A stretch of 64,000 bases of DNA, from NCBI RefSeq assembly GCF_030272615.1, contig NC_081410.1:506381442-506445441 (forward strand). The letters are read 5' to 3'. Shown here piece by piece: positions 10,873 to 23,207 of the stretch. The DNA is from Cryptomeria japonica. Its lineage: Eukaryota > Streptophyta > Pinopsida > Cupressales > Cupressaceae. Both the position numbers and the translations under genes were made by a program. The first letter of the stretch is position 1; each line of letters opens with the position of its first letter. The notes beneath the pieces were generated by a model. That model ran no database searches, was not told the origin of the DNA, and was given only the letters and a program-made list of their open reading frames with translations.

Positions 10873-13800
10873 TCAACTAAATTCATGAATAAGGACAACC
10901 CCCAACTGACTTCTAAGATACTCAAAAGTCATCTTAGGCAGAGGTTTGGTAAAGATATATGCAAGCTGTTCCTAGGTAGAAACATGCTCTAAGATAACAT
11001 CTTTACTTTGAACTTTTTACCTCAAAAAGTGATACTTCAATTCAATGTGGTTAGTCCTTGCGTACAAAACAAGATTCTTAGAAATATTTATTGCACTTGT
11101 GTTATCACACAAAACCTTTATAGGTTCTGAGATCTTCATCGTAAAACCTTCCAAAATGTGTCTCATCCAAATAGCTTGTGTGTAATTCATATAAGCTGCT
11201 ACATACTCAGCTTCCGCAGTAGATTGTGAAGTACAACTCTGCTTCTTACTACTCCATGAAACTAGCCCTCCTCCTAGAAAGAATGCTCCATCGGTAGTAC
11301 TCTTCCGGTCATCAATATTTCCTACCCAATCAGCATCAGTGTATGCCTTCAAATCAAAATTGCCTCCCTATGGATATGATAACCCATAGTCAATAGTACC
11401 TTTCAGATATCTAAAAATTCTCTTCATTGCTATCAGATGTGCTTCCTTTGGATTTTTCTGAAATCTAGCCACTATACCAACTGCATGGGCAATATCCAGT
11501 CGACTATGAACAACATAGTGTAATTTTCCAATCATTGACCTATATTCCTTTTCATCTACAAAATTAGATGCATCTTCCTTGGATAATTTACAACCTATAA
11601 TCATTGGAGTTCCAACTGGTTTACAATTACTCATGCCAAAAGTCTTCAAAACCTCTTTCACATATTTAAATTAAGTAATGAAAATACCATTCTTCATCTG
11701 TTGTATCTATAAGCCTATGAATTTTTTAATTTCCCCTACTAATGAAATCTCAAACTCATTCTTCATTTCATTTGCAAAACTATTGCTCATGACATCATTA
11801 CCTCCAAATATATTGTCATCAACAAATACTTCACTGACCAGTATTTCATCTCCTTTGGACTTGAGATAAATGTTGCTATCATCAGCGGTTCTTGCAAATC
11901 CTATCTTCATGAGATGTGTATGAAGTCATTCATGCCATGCTTTGGGTGCCTGATTTAATCCATACAAAGCTTTATGCAATCTGCATACCATGTCTTCCTT
12001 ATCTGCCAATGAATAACCATCAGGTTGTTCAATATAAACCTCTTCTTCCAATATCCCATTCAAAAATGCAGACTTAACATCCATTTGGTATACCTTGAAC
12101 TTCTTATGGGCCGCAAATGCAAGTAATGTTCTAACTCCTTCCAGTATTGCTACTGGTGCAAAAGTTTCTCCATAATCTTCTCCATCTTCTTGCGCATAAC
12201 CTTTGCAAACTAATCTTGCCTTATTACAAACTACAACACCATCTTCATTTAACTTGTTTCTGAAAACCCATTTAGTACCTATAACATTCTTGTTTACCAG
12301 TCGGGGTACTAGGGTCCAAGTGTTTTTCTTCTCAGTTTGATCCAATTCTGCCTCCATTTCTTTCACCCAATGATCATCACCAAATGCCTCCTTAGCACTT
12401 CTAGGTTCAATGGTGGAGATCATGCAAGAGTTCTCTCTAATTTTCCTTCTAGTTAGTACTCCAACATCCTTATCCCCAATAATCTGTCTAGGACTGTGAT
12501 TCAGTCTCACATACCTAGGAATATCATGATCATTCTCATCAGGTTCAACTTCTTCATTGTCTTCTTCCTTTAAATTTATTTGTCCCAGTTGAACAAGTAC
12601 TTTAGGATTTGCTTTACCGGTTTTTGATTTAACAGTTTCAGGTTCGAAAAGAAAAATGGAAGGAGCTTCATCCTTTCTCTCTGAACTAGTCCCTTCTAAA
12701 ATTTTAGGACATTCATCTACATGAACATCAACACTCTCAACAATTCTCTATGTCTGGTTGTTGAAGAATTTGTAGGCTTTACTCTTGGTGGAATAGCCAA
12801 GAAATATGCCTTCATCACTTTTAGCTTCAAACTTGCTTATGTAATCACCTCTTTTGATAAAACATTTTCTACCAAAGATCTTAAAATAGCTAACATCAGG
12901 TATTCTTCCATACAAATACTCATAAGGTTTCTTGTCCTTACCTATTTTCACCAGAACTTGGTTAATTGTGTAGACCGTTGTACTTACAGCTTCTCTCCAA
13001 AATGTTTTTGCTACATTTCCTTGTATCAACATAGTTCTAGTTGCTTCAAGTACTGACCAGTTGTTCCTTTCTGCTATATCATTCTGCTATGGTGTTCTTG
13101 GTGCAGGCAGCTGCTGCTTGATACCATTCTCATCACAATACTTAGTGAATTCTTTAGAAGTAAAGCCACCACCTTGATCTGTTCTCAAACATTTTATCTT
13201 TTTCCCACTCTCTTTCTCAGCTAAGGCTCTACATGGCTTGAATTTACCAAAAGCTTCATTCTTATCCTTCAAGAATGTGACCCACTTCATCCTTGAACAA
13301 TCATTAGTGAAGATCATGAAATATCTATCACCTGAAATGCTTCTAGTACTTATTGGTCCACATAGATTAGTATGAACGTAATCTAAAAAGTGGTCTGCTG
13401 AGAAGGACTTTCTCTTGAAAGTTGAAGAAGTCATCTTTCCTAACTGACATTCTTTACAAAGAGTATTAACCGGTTTGTCTAACTGAGGTAGACCTCTTAC
13501 AGTATTAGACTTGCTCATTTTAACAATGTTATCAAAGTTTAGATGACAAAATCTCCTATGCCAAAGCCAACTATCATCAATTTTTGCAATCAAACAGTTG
13601 CTAACTTTAAGATCAAGATGAAATAGATTACCTCTGGTCTGTTTCTCGGTTGCAATCAATTCACCTTTGTTGTCAAATATTTTGCACATACCATTTCTAA
13701 ACTCCAGTGGGTATCCTTTGTCATTAAGTTGTGCCACGCTCAGAAGATTGTGCTTTAGGCCTTCAACCCAATAGACATCGTTAGCCCTGCTCTTCCCATT

Positions 13801-14581
13801 AAGAGAAATAACTCACTTACCTTCAACCATACAGGGTGAGTCATTGCCAAATCTAACAACACTGCCATCAAATTCCTTCAAGGAAAGAAATTTGCTTTGA
13901 TCACTGGTCATGTGATGTGAAAACCACTATCAATGATCCAATCATCAAAGTTATCCATCCTGGACACTAGTTCTTTCTAATTTGATATTTCTTCCTTAAT
14001 AGCTACAAACATAATGTCTTCACTAGCATCATCATTAGATTTTTCATCAGTAATACCACTGTCAATAGCTACAAGACAATCTCTCTTGCCTTTACCCTTA
14101 TACTTCTTAAATTTGTCTCTCTTGTATTCATTTTCACCATTAGGGAAATTAGCTGCTATATGACCAATCTTATTGCAAGCAAAACATTTCAACGGTAGCT
14201 TACCTCTGTATTTATTGGTGCCTCTAGGCAGTCATTTTTCCAACAATGCTTCAAGCTTCACTAAACTGTCTTCATCATCAACATCTCTACTGGATCTAGA
14301 TTCATAGCTATGGCCGGTATCTCTACTTCTTCTCACAGATGAGTTAGAAACAAAATCTCTGAATGCAGATTTTGATTTTTGTACACTACCATCATAGCCA
14401 TTTAGTTCAAAAGCAGTAAGTTTGCCAATGATAGAGTCAAGAGTTACCTTTGTTTTGTCAATGGATTTTAGCTCTTGAATAGCTGCAACTCAAATAGCAT
14501 AGACCAGTAGCAGGGTTCTCAGTACCTTACTAATCACTGTGGCATCTTCCACTTTCCCTCCTGCACTCTTTATTTCACCAA
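10873..14581 (-). pseudogene. Element A gag C-terminus and pol (protease, integrase, RT, RNase H)
   Basis: Copia polyprotein remnant, read from 14581 downward. A gag zinc knuckle (13977-14192) has its last Cys replaced by Phe (CFACNKIGHIAANF). Then come a protease DSG site near 13940 with a frameshift, a GAG-pre-integrase block LWHRRFCHLNF, and an integrase core (13087-13737). In that core the first catalytic Asp is Asn (HTNLCGP) and the second region reads CLRTDQGG. Reverse transcriptase (11926-12510 and 11707-11910) retains [11 protein letters not shown] and a FVDD active-site box. RNase H (11017-11352) retains YTDADWVGN and STAEAEYVA. The reading ends at a TGA at about 10873. Frameshifts near 13087, 12510 and 11360 split it, so no active enzyme can be made. 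Confidence 0.9.
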
Positions 14582-14586
14582 CTATC

Positions 14587-15321
14587 TGTTGGCAAATGCA
14601 CACTCCAATGAGAAATTGTAGGTGATTGAAGGTATTTTCATTGATGGCAACCTTACAATCCTATGACACTAGTACTCTACACCGGCATACAGTTCACCAA
14701 CAGCGACAAGGATGATTACCGGCACCCTGGCTTATAGGATTTTATTTGTATTTAATTGTAAAATCTTTTTGTAAGCCGACAAGGTGAATTGTAATAGGAC
14801 TCATATAAGTATGAGATTTTGTAAATCATTTGTGTAAGCAAGTAAGGAATGTAATAAGCAGATGTGAATATTAAGGCATATTTTGGAATAAGGCTTATGG
14901 AATTTGTATGAGCTTAAACTGGTACTGAACTTGGCATAGTAGATGCTGAACCGAAGCAGTACATGATATTGGATTTGCATAATCCATTTTTGTAAGTTAG
15001 TGAGACTTCCCTTTTTGTAATTAAGCAGTGAGATTTAGGCAGTTGGCCTTCCTACATATGCAGGCCCCTATTGTAATTAATATTCACTTATTGGCCAGTG
15101 AGAGAATATTATGGGTCACAAATCCCACCGAGGTTTTTGCCACATCGGGTTTCCTCACCAAAAATATTGTGTTATGGTGTGCTTTCTATGTTGTGTTTAC
15201 TGTTCTTGTTTACCGATACACTGTTTTGAAATGCTATTCATTTAATAAGTTCAAAAAATCCATTAACTGGTTAGATACTGATTCACCCCCCCCCCTCTCA
15301 GTATCTTTGGGAATCCTAACG
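14587..15321 (+). repeat. 5' LTR of element B
   Basis: Begins tgttggcaaatgcac right after ctatc and ends cctaacg, where the partner LTR ends cctaaca, so the terminal A has mutated. It contains the 'gggtcacaaatcccaccgag' block and a run of C followed by ctctcagtatc. Confidence 0.93.
14801..14812 (+). promoter_or_regulatory. Possible LTR promoter (tcatataagtat)
   Basis: TATA-like sequence in the first third of the LTR, kept in the other LTR at about 20753-20764. The position suits an RNA polymerase II LTR promoter. No other evidence. Confidence 0.3.
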
Positions 15322-15323
15322 AT

Positions 15324-15335
15324 TGGTATCAGAGC
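15324..15335 (+). other. Primer binding site of element B (tRNA-iMet)
   Basis: Exact TGGTATCAGAGC, two bases after the 5' LTR. This is the usual primer site of plant Copia elements. Confidence 0.92.
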
Positions 15336-15392
15336 CCGGTCCTCTATTTTCAAAAGCCTAACAACTTGAGGAAGATTCTGACACCAGTAGAG

Positions 15393-16431
15393 ATGGAAAA
15401 CCTGAGAAAGCAATTGGAAACAACTCTTTCAGATTATGATGCAGAAAATTTGAAGAATATGAAACTTGAAGATGATCTGAAGGCTGCACAGGAAATCATT
15501 CAAGGACTTTAGGAAAAATCTCACTATTGATAGGAACAAAAGAAGAGAACTTTTTGAGAAGATGGAGAGTGATGATGGTGAAAAAGAAACTCTTAATGAT
15601 CTTGTAAGCAAGATGAAGCAAAAAAAAATGACCTTGAGGAATGAGATGCAAGATATGAGTATGAGGTTTTGTAAAGACATTGAAGACCGAAAGAAGAATG
15701 AAGATGATTTGACTAGGAGAATCAATGACGTTGGAAATGAAAATCTAAGACTCAATCATGAAAATGATATGTTGAAGACAAATATAATTCACTTGGAGCT
15801 TTATAAAACTGAACTCATGAGACAGAAATATTTCGTAGAAAATGAGTTATCTACAGCAAATCAACACAAAGAGAAATTCAAGAAAATTTTAGAGGAACTT
15901 GATAACATGCTGAAAAATCAGAAACCTAATGGAGATACAAATGGCCTTGGCTTTGAAGTTGGTGAAAGCTTTGGTACTGCAAACAATCATGATCACAATA
16001 AACCGGTAAGACAACCTAATGCCTATAAATTTAATGGGAAATGCTTTAATTGTAACAAATATGGTCATAGAGAAAATCAATGTAGATCTATAAATTATCA
16101 AAACACCAATGCACCCATCGGTCAATGTTCTAAATGCAACAAAGTTGGTCATAATTCAGAAAATTGCAGAATGAATGTAAGATGTTATGTTTGTGGAAGA
16201 TTTGGACACTTATCTAATCAATGCAGAACACATACCGACATAGGATATGGAAAAGCTATTCAGAAAAACAATGTGACTTGTTATGCTTGTAACAAGATTG
16301 GACATATTGCAAAATTTTGTAGAAGTAAGGCATCACCAACAAATAACAAAGGACCCAGTTTGAAAGGTAAAGAGAAGGTTGAAGAGATAAAACAAGAATT
16401 CTCAAAACAATGGATTAGAAAGTCAGATTAG
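15393..16431 (+). pseudogene. Element B gag-like protein with four zinc knuckles
   Basis: ATG at 15393 (MENLRKQLETTLSDYDAENL) starts a strongly charged coiled-coil region. A frameshift near 15510 moves the reading into the frame that is open from 15562 to 16431 (289 codons). The C-terminal half has four CX2CX4HX4C knuckles: CFNCNKYGHRENQC, CSKCNKVGHNSENC, CYVCGRFGHLSNQC and CYACNKIGHIAKFC, all intact. Plant Copia gags usually have one. The role is presumably RNA binding and packaging. The canonical capsid blocks seen in element A's gag are not evident; the N-terminus is mainly coiled coil. The stop at 16429 is a TAG after which a related reading continues for about 25 codons, so the C-terminus is probably truncated by mutation. 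Confidence 0.8.
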
Positions 16432-16807
16432 AATGTTAATGAAGCTATTTCTTCACCGGTAGAATAGAATATCACTCCACTGACTGGAGATTCTTCATCT
16501 AACTGAAAAGAAACCTTTTGGGGGTATGGCAACAAATTGAAAAACATGCTAATTTACCCTCGGTTGATGGTGAGAAGTTGAATTACTTCTTTACCAGCAG
16601 ATGTGTTAAGTTTCACTTAACTGACAGGCATTTAATGTGGTAGTTGAAGGAAATGATATTATAAAGCAAGTGTTTTGGCTCTTTTTCATTCACCGACCAT
16701 TCAAATTTCCTTAGAGCGTGAAAATCCTGAGCGAAGGCATCCATAGTGAGAAGTGAAGCAAATAATTTAAACATTCATACCTAAAGGCAGATTAAGGTAT
16801 TTATAGA

Positions 16808-19800
16808 ATGGCTTCCTCCTCTACACCTGAATTCATTGCAAACCCTATTGTAATTGAAGTTGTTAAGTGCCCTAGAACCATATTTAAAATTATTCCCAAA
16901 ATTGCGAAGAAATATGATACCCTAGGAGCATTTTCAAAAATACCCAAAGGAGTTGTATATGTTGAGGATCCTAGAAATTACATACATTGTCATATTGAAG
17001 AGCTAGGAGCCGAAGAGATAATGAACATGTATAGAACAGTAATTTGTGATGTTAATGGAAATGTGAAACTAGAACATAAGATAGTTGAAACCCTAGTTTT
17101 TGTGGAGATTCTTAGTATCCCGGATTTTCCAAAGGATGTTATAAGGATTGTGTTAAGAAGAGTACATGGGGAGTTCTTTTGGTTGGATTCCATTCACAAG
17201 ATAACAAAAGAGGCAGTTAGGGCAGTGACAGGCTTACCTTCCATCGGTAGCAGGCCTGACAAAACTAAAAAATGTTCCAAATGACATTGTAATGACCCTA
17301 ACTAGTGCAACCTATGACAAGAGATCCTTGAGAGTCAACGATGTAAAGGATATCAATGTAAAATTCATTAGCATGATTCTTGGATACAATGTTACACATG
17401 CCAACATATTAAACTCTATTTCTATCTTATGTATCAAAAGTGCTTATGACATGGTAAAAAACAATGCAAAGATTGACATATGCGAATGACTAAAGGATGA
17501 GCTAATAGACAATCTGAAGAAAATCAAAGGGGACAAGAAAGGGACATTCAGATTTGGCAACTTACTTGTATGCTTATTACTATATATCAACAAGGAAGTT
17601 CCCGGTATTGGTAGAAAGGATTTTGGATTTGACACACCGGTAGGAAAACAACTTCGGGATATTCTAAACAACATGGGAGATGATAGGGAGAAGAATGTAA
17701 ATGAACATTTTCAGGCACTGAAGGCTAGAATGAAAATTAGGGAAAGACTATCTCAATCCATAGTTGAAAAAAATCAAAAGGAGATATGCTTTGTGATAAA
17801 GAAAGATGAAATCTGGATGGAGGTAGTGATCCCAAGGATAGTTTGGGTTACAGAAATGGGATATGAGGCAGATGAGAACATAATAGAAACTTATGCAAAA
17901 TCCCTTCTAGAAGCCCCCAAAGAACCAATAGAAAAAGTATTTGGAAATACAGAAACAATTGAAAGCAAAATTCAATCGCAAAAAAGAATAAAGAAAACTG
18001 AACAAACAGTTAGAAAAGGAACAAGGAAGGCAAAAGAAATCAAGGAAGACATATTGAACAAAACTGGTATTAAGGAGAGTGACTTGTAAGGATTACAACC
18101 AGAAGCACACCTTTCACTAGTTGCTACCTCCTCTGATAGTGAAATATCGACAAAGTTTAAAAGGGTAGAAAGAAAAAGAAAACCCTCACTGGTACCCTCT
18201 CCTACACCTAAGAGAACAAGACAGAAACAACAGGCAGTTAGGCCTCTAGCAAAGAAGATGACTCCAAGAAAGAAGAAAGGAAAACAAGTTGTCCCTCCAC
18301 TTGACAATCTTCTACATGAAATAACTGAAGATAGTAACTTATCAAACATTAGCAAGTTGTATAACACATTTTCAAATGAAGAAAAAGAAAGCATAGAAAA
18401 CAGTGTTATCCTACACTTGGATATCTACAAGAAATTTTTGATTGAGGTTGTAGATGATTTACCCAATGACTTGTATAGAAGGTTAGAAGCAAGAAGAGTA
18501 GCAATTGTTGAACTAGATAAAAAGATGAAGATAGAAAAACTACTTGTAGTTCACCCAGTGAATTCAACAGAAGAGATTGATGAACTAATAAGTGAGGCAA
18601 ACAGGACTGTATTTTCCACTAGTCACCGACATGTAGCATTAATGGTTGGTAGAGTAAATGATATCACTAAAGAAACAACAGACAAATGGGATATCTTCTT
18701 TGTAGAAAAGGAAAAGCAAGAAGAGATTAAACGACCAAAGACTTTTAAAGTCTATCAAAAAGAAAAGGATAAAGGTAAAGGTAAGGTAGGTGGACCTCCA
18801 AGCATAAAGATAACATATAACTTGCCCCCACCTTCTTCTGATACTCCACCGACACAAACTGTTGATACACCACCGGTAATAGATAATGTTGAGAGTATGG
18901 AGACAACACATGAGGACACAAATCTTGATTCAAAGGTGTTGTATACAATGAATATTGACACACAGGAAGTTAACATTGTGGTTGATAAGGAGACAAGTGA
19001 GAAGAGAGATGTGGCAACTGAGCCACCGGTAGAAGACATTACAGTTGAGACAAATATTGAGGATACAGTTGGAAACAATAAAATTGGGGCTGAGCAACAA
19101 ACTAAATAGTCAACTGATCCCCTCATTACTGGAAAGACTGATGTACATACTGAGCAACTGACAACTGATAGCACTGACAAATCTATTGAGATATCGGCTA
19201 TAGACAATTCAAAGGTAAACATAGAGAAACTGGTAGAAAATCCAGAGTCACAATCAGAGAAACTGGTAGTGGAAAGCTCTGATAAATAGACTGAGGTACA
19301 CACAGGGAAATTAGAAGAGAAGAAGGATGAGGTAAAGGTTTAGATAGAGACTGTGCCACTGACATCAACTGAGAAACCAAAACCCTTGCTACTAGAAATG
19401 CAAACTCAAATTGACCTACTAGAGGTCACCACAAGCAAAGAGGTTCCTCACACCGGCAGATTACAGATCGTTAAGGTAGCTAGTCAATCATCTAGTTCTT
19501 CACTGATAGAATTCCGGCCAACCAATGTAACAAAGGTATTGCTTGATTCAATTAAGAAAATAATTGATTGCAATGCACTTGCATATAAGGCAATTGATGA
19601 CACCATACCAATTTTGAAGATGATTGCACTCAAGTGTAACATAGAAAAAAAATATTCTTTAAGCCAATTAGACACATTGTCTAAGTACATAACCGACAAC
19701 CTACTAACAATTGATCAGATCAATGAGGATACTTTCGGAGAGAAAATAAATAAAGAGAAGGAAAAATTCTTTGAGGAGACAGTAGACGGTAAAGAAGAGT

Positions 19801-20332
19801 AAGGAACATATTGATACATTATTACTGACACTAGGAAAGACAATTTTGGACTTCAAGAAATTGTACAGAGATACATGTAAGACCAACATTTTGACAGAGA
19901 ATATAGATACAAAGATTAGCAAAGCATAGAAGGAAATCAATAATATTGCTGATAATTTAATAGGTTCATAAGACTCCATATCGGTAGCAGAACATGAAAT
20001 TACTGGCTATGAAGAGAAAATTGAAAAACTTGAAAAAGATAAGGAGAGATTAAAGTTTAAGGCAAAGGAACTGAAATGTAGACTAGGTCCTAAACTAGAT
20101 ATCCTCATCTCTTTGAGAAAAAAGATTTCTGAGGCTCTTGTTCCAGGACTTAAGACACCGGAAGAGAAAATGCACATACTCACCGATACAATCCAAAGGA
20201 TAGAATAAAACACTAAAGGATAGTGAGAGGTTCTATAACAGCCTAAATTTTGCATTAGCGGATCTGTATCAGATTGTAACCCATCGGTTACAGGGATCCA
20301 GACAGGAACTACACTCAATTGACATTGAATGA
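16808..20332 (+). pseudogene. Element B ORF2: ~1,170-codon protein of unknown function
   Basis: A second cistron with its own ATG (MASSSTPEFIANPIVIEVV) starts about 380 bases after gag. The N-terminal ~300 codons look globular, with RRVHGEFFWLDSIHKITKEA and AVTGLPSIG, a pattern I associate with unknown ORFs in plant retroelements. The middle is Lys-rich and nuclear-signal-like (PTPKRTRQKQQ, MTPRKKKGKQ), followed by an acidic Thr/Pro-rich segment and a C-terminal coiled coil (EEKIEKLEKDKERLKFKAKE). Breaks are a frameshift near 17280; stops at 17487, 18087, 19107, 19287, 19341; frameshifts near 19796 and 20205; end at 20332. No reverse transcriptase, integrase, protease or other catalytic motif is visible. 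It resembles the ORF at 24041-27418 in layout. The function is unknown. Confidence 0.75.
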
Positions 20333-20522
20333 CAACCTTTGTCATTGATTCCAAAGGGGGAGTAGTAGATGATGAGAAAAAGGAATAAGGAGCACACAAT
20401 TAATGTATGACAGAAGAGATCATCTTCTCTGAGGGAGCACACAGTTTTGGCTAGAGAGTTTTGGTAAGATTTTTTTTTGACAACACTTTTTTGGCTTTTT
20501 CTCATGAGTGTTGCCATTAATG

Positions 20523-20536
20523 CCAAAGGGGGAGAT
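20523..20536 (+). other. Polypurine tract of element B
   Basis: ccaaagggggagat directly before the 3' LTR. A second copy of the motif (ccaaagggggag) lies at 20351-20362. Confidence 0.85.
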
Positions 20537-21274
20537 TGTTGGCAAATGCACACTCCAATGAGAAATTGTAGGTGATTGAAGGTATTGTCATTGATGGCAA
20601 CCTTACAATCCTATGACACCGACAAACTCTACACCGACATACAGTTCACTGGCAGTGGCAAAGATGATTACCGACACCCTGGTCGACATGATTTTATTTT
20701 GTATTTAATTGTAAAATCTTTTTGTAAGCCGACAAGGTGAATTGTAATAGGACTCATATAAGTATGAGATCTTGTAAATCATTTGTGTAAGCAAGTAAGG
20801 AATGTAATAAGCAGATGCGAATATTAAGGCAAAATTTGGAATAAGGTTTCTGGAAGCTGTATGAGCTTAAACCGGTACTGAACCAAAGCAGTGCATGATA
20901 TTGATTTGCATAATCCATTTTTGTAATTCAGTGAGACTTCCCTTTTTATAATTAAGCAGTGAGCTTTAGGAAGTTGGCCTTCCTACATGTGTAGGCCCCT
21001 ATTGTAAGTAATATTCACATATTGGCCAGTGAGCGAATATTGTGGGTCACAAATCCCACTGAAGTTTTTCCCACACTGGGTTTCCTCGCCAAAAATAGTG
21101 TGTTATAGTGTGCTTTCTATGTTGTGTTTATTGTTCTTATTTACTTCATTAATTCTTGTTTACCGGTACACTATTTTGAAATGCAATTCATTTAATAAGT
21201 TTAGAAAATCCATTAACTGGTTAGATACTAATTCAACCCCCCCCCCCCTCTCAGTATCTTTTGGAATCCTAACA
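20537..21274 (+). repeat. 3' LTR of element B
   Basis: tgttggcaaatgcac to cctaaca, followed by ctgtc. It has the same blocks as the 5' LTR and differs by scattered, mainly transition, changes plus a missing ~17-base stretch near 20881 relative to the other copy. Confidence 0.93.
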
Positions 21275-21279
21275 CTGTC

Positions 21280-21658
21280 TCTTTTATGCTTTGAACATAC
21301 TACTGGATATTCTCATGTCATCAAATTTTCCTCTTAAACTCTCCTCTTTGCCAATCTTAACATGTTCATCACTGCTATAAATCTCTTCAAGTTTTTTCCA
21401 AACTTCATATGGAGTTTCAAGACCATGAACATCTACATATTCAACATCAGATAGGGAATTGATAATAGCCTCTAATGCTTGATGAATCTCTTACTATTCT
21501 TTCTTCTGATCATCAGTCAAAGTTCCAGTAGGTGCAGTATACTTAGTTTCTATATGATCCCAATATTGACTACCAAGAATCTTAATGTAAATCTTCATTC
21601 CATCACTCCATATCCTTTAGTTATCTTTGTTGAACTTCAGACCTTCTTTCTTCATCAT
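21280..21658 (-). pseudogene. Element A gag N-terminal part, split by element B
   Basis: ATG at 21658 (MMKKEGLKFNKDN) opens a Copia gag related to the UBN2-type family: a GSQYWDHIET block and 'YEVWKKLEEIYSS' are visible. Internal TAA/TAG codons break it. At 21279 the sequence stops at element B, and the same reading continues at 14586, the other side of B. Confidence 0.85.
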
Positions 21659-21715
21659 GATCTACAATATCTTTTCCTCAAGTTGTTAGGCTTTAGGTTA
21701 AAGAGGACCTTAGAC

Positions 21716-21727
21716 ACTCTGATACCA
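21716..21727 (-). other. Primer binding site of element A (tRNA-iMet)
   Basis: The minus-strand reading TGGTATCAGAGT matches 11 of 12 bases of the plant initiator-Met tRNA primer site TGGTATCAGAGC. It lies 2 bases inside the 5' LTR end at 21730. Confidence 0.85.
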
Positions 21728-21729
21728 AT

Positions 21730-23202
21730 TGATGGTATGATGAAAGAATAAGTATCCGGTAGAATACTGAGAGGGGGGGGGGGTGAATCGGTATACTGAA
21801 AAACTGATACAAACTCCCAAACTCATATTCAAACTCACAAAGTATACGTTCACTTATCAAGATCAATACTCAAGATTAACCAACATCAACTTACATCAAC
21901 CGGTTTAACTGTTATGACAACTTAACAGTAAACAACTTCAATCTTGTAAACATAAAAAATGCTTAATCATATGTCAACATATTCATCTCTTAATGCTTCC
22001 AATTATCATGCCTTATCAGAATAGTTAAGTAGTTAATCAAATCAACAAATAAGATCATAACCACAAAAACATTCACCACTTGACACAAATATTTATACGT
22101 GGAAAACCCAAATAGGTAAAAAACACGGTGAGATGAGACTCATAATGATAGCTATCTAAACTCTTCTGAAGTTCACCCTATTAGAAGCTAAGACTATTAA
22201 AGATTTTACAATAAGCCCTGTTAAGAACTAATTCCGATCAAGAATCACCCGGTTAGGGGATTTACAAATATGCCTTGATGAAAAGCACAATACCCTGTTA
22301 GGAGTAACCTCACTAGAGGATTTGAGAATCCAAACTAATGGACCACCTTGTTAGAGGATTTAGAAAGTAACCAAGCTTGTTAGAGATTACCCGGTTAGGG
22401 GATTTCAATTTTTGTTGTAATTGTTAGAAAACAACAGGTTTTCTTGATCTGTCTGAATAGAACTACATCTGCTTGATCAGATCCTTCTTAAGCTTCAATC
22501 TTCCTTTACTCAAACTGTAGATCCATCCACTAGTTTGGTAACCACACACTCAACTGGTTTCTCCCAATCTTGTCAACTTTGCCAACACTTAACAAAATAA
22601 TATCATTGACCTTAAATACAAATCAACTAGGTCGGTAACACAACAAAAACCTAATTCTCACCATCAAGATTACAAAGAAGTCGGTACAATCTTGACCATT
22701 AGAAATCATAACAATCTCTTCACATTCTTTAAGAAAATTCCAACCTCTCCATGATCACCGCTTCATCGGACTTTGTAACTCATCACGCGCTATGCAATAG
22801 ATGCAATCCACTTTGCTCTTTTCCAAGATAACAAACACGCCAAATCAATCTGAACTAATCCTAATTCAATGATCATAGGTTTTCCCATCATTACTGCTCA
22901 ACATTAGATCTTAAATCAACAAACTTGATCGGTTAGGGTTTAATAGAAAACAACTGGTAGGGTTTACCAGTTACATAGCATAGAAAGGTTTAACCCTTTA
23001 CACCGGTTCATCTTACAAACTACCATATACCAGTTTACAACATCTTCCTTAAATTTTATCATACTGGTTACAAGACAATAGCAATAACAACAATAACATC
23101 AGCAATATCATGAATATCATTCACTTGTTCAATTGACATCAATGACAACATATCATTAATGGAATCTATATGCAAAATGCCAACAAACTAAAAATGCCAA
23201 CA
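21730..23202 (-). repeat. 5' LTR of element A
   Basis: Starts tgatggtatgatg and ends gccaaca, followed by the aggtg target duplication. A longer G-run (12 G) than in the other LTR lies at about 21772-21783. It is fully alignable to 9058-10518, with mostly transition differences. Confidence 0.93.
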
Positions 23203-23207
23203 AGGTG

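Larger units (their letters stand above)
14587..21274 (+). mobile_element. Element B: non-autonomous Copia-like retrotransposon without pol
   Basis: Plus-strand element of 6.69 kb inside A's gag. It has LTRs of 735 and 738 bp beginning TGTTGGC, a primer site at 15324-15335, and a polypurine tract at 20523-20536. The target duplication is ctatc (14582-14586) and ctgtc (21275-21279), with one later substitution. It codes for a gag with four CCHC knuckles and a second long ORF. No protease, integrase, reverse transcriptase or RNase H motif is present in any frame I could read. LTR ends and primer site match A- and C-type elements, so trans-mobilisation by such partners is likely (inference). LTR divergence is about 6% by hand count, close to A's. 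Confidence 0.9.
9058..23202 (-). mobile_element. Element A: Copia retrotransposon with nested insertion
   Basis: Complete minus-strand LTR element bounded by a perfect 5-bp target duplication aggtg (9053-9057 and 23203-23207). LTRs are 1461 and 1473 bp, with tg...ca ends. The primer site is at 21716-21727 and the polypurine tract at 10519-10531. Gene order on the minus strand is gag, protease, integrase, reverse transcriptase, RNase H, which is the Copia order. Element B is inserted in gag. Without B the length is about 7.45 kb. The LTRs differ at roughly 6% of positions in the first 230 bases by hand count. Many stops and frameshifts make it dead. Confidence 0.93.

Noticed and set aside
18755-19303. 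Ser/Val-rich minus-strand ORF of 182 codons
   Set aside because: Antisense of B's ORF2 acidic Thr/Pro-rich region; the sense frame fits the rest of ORF2.
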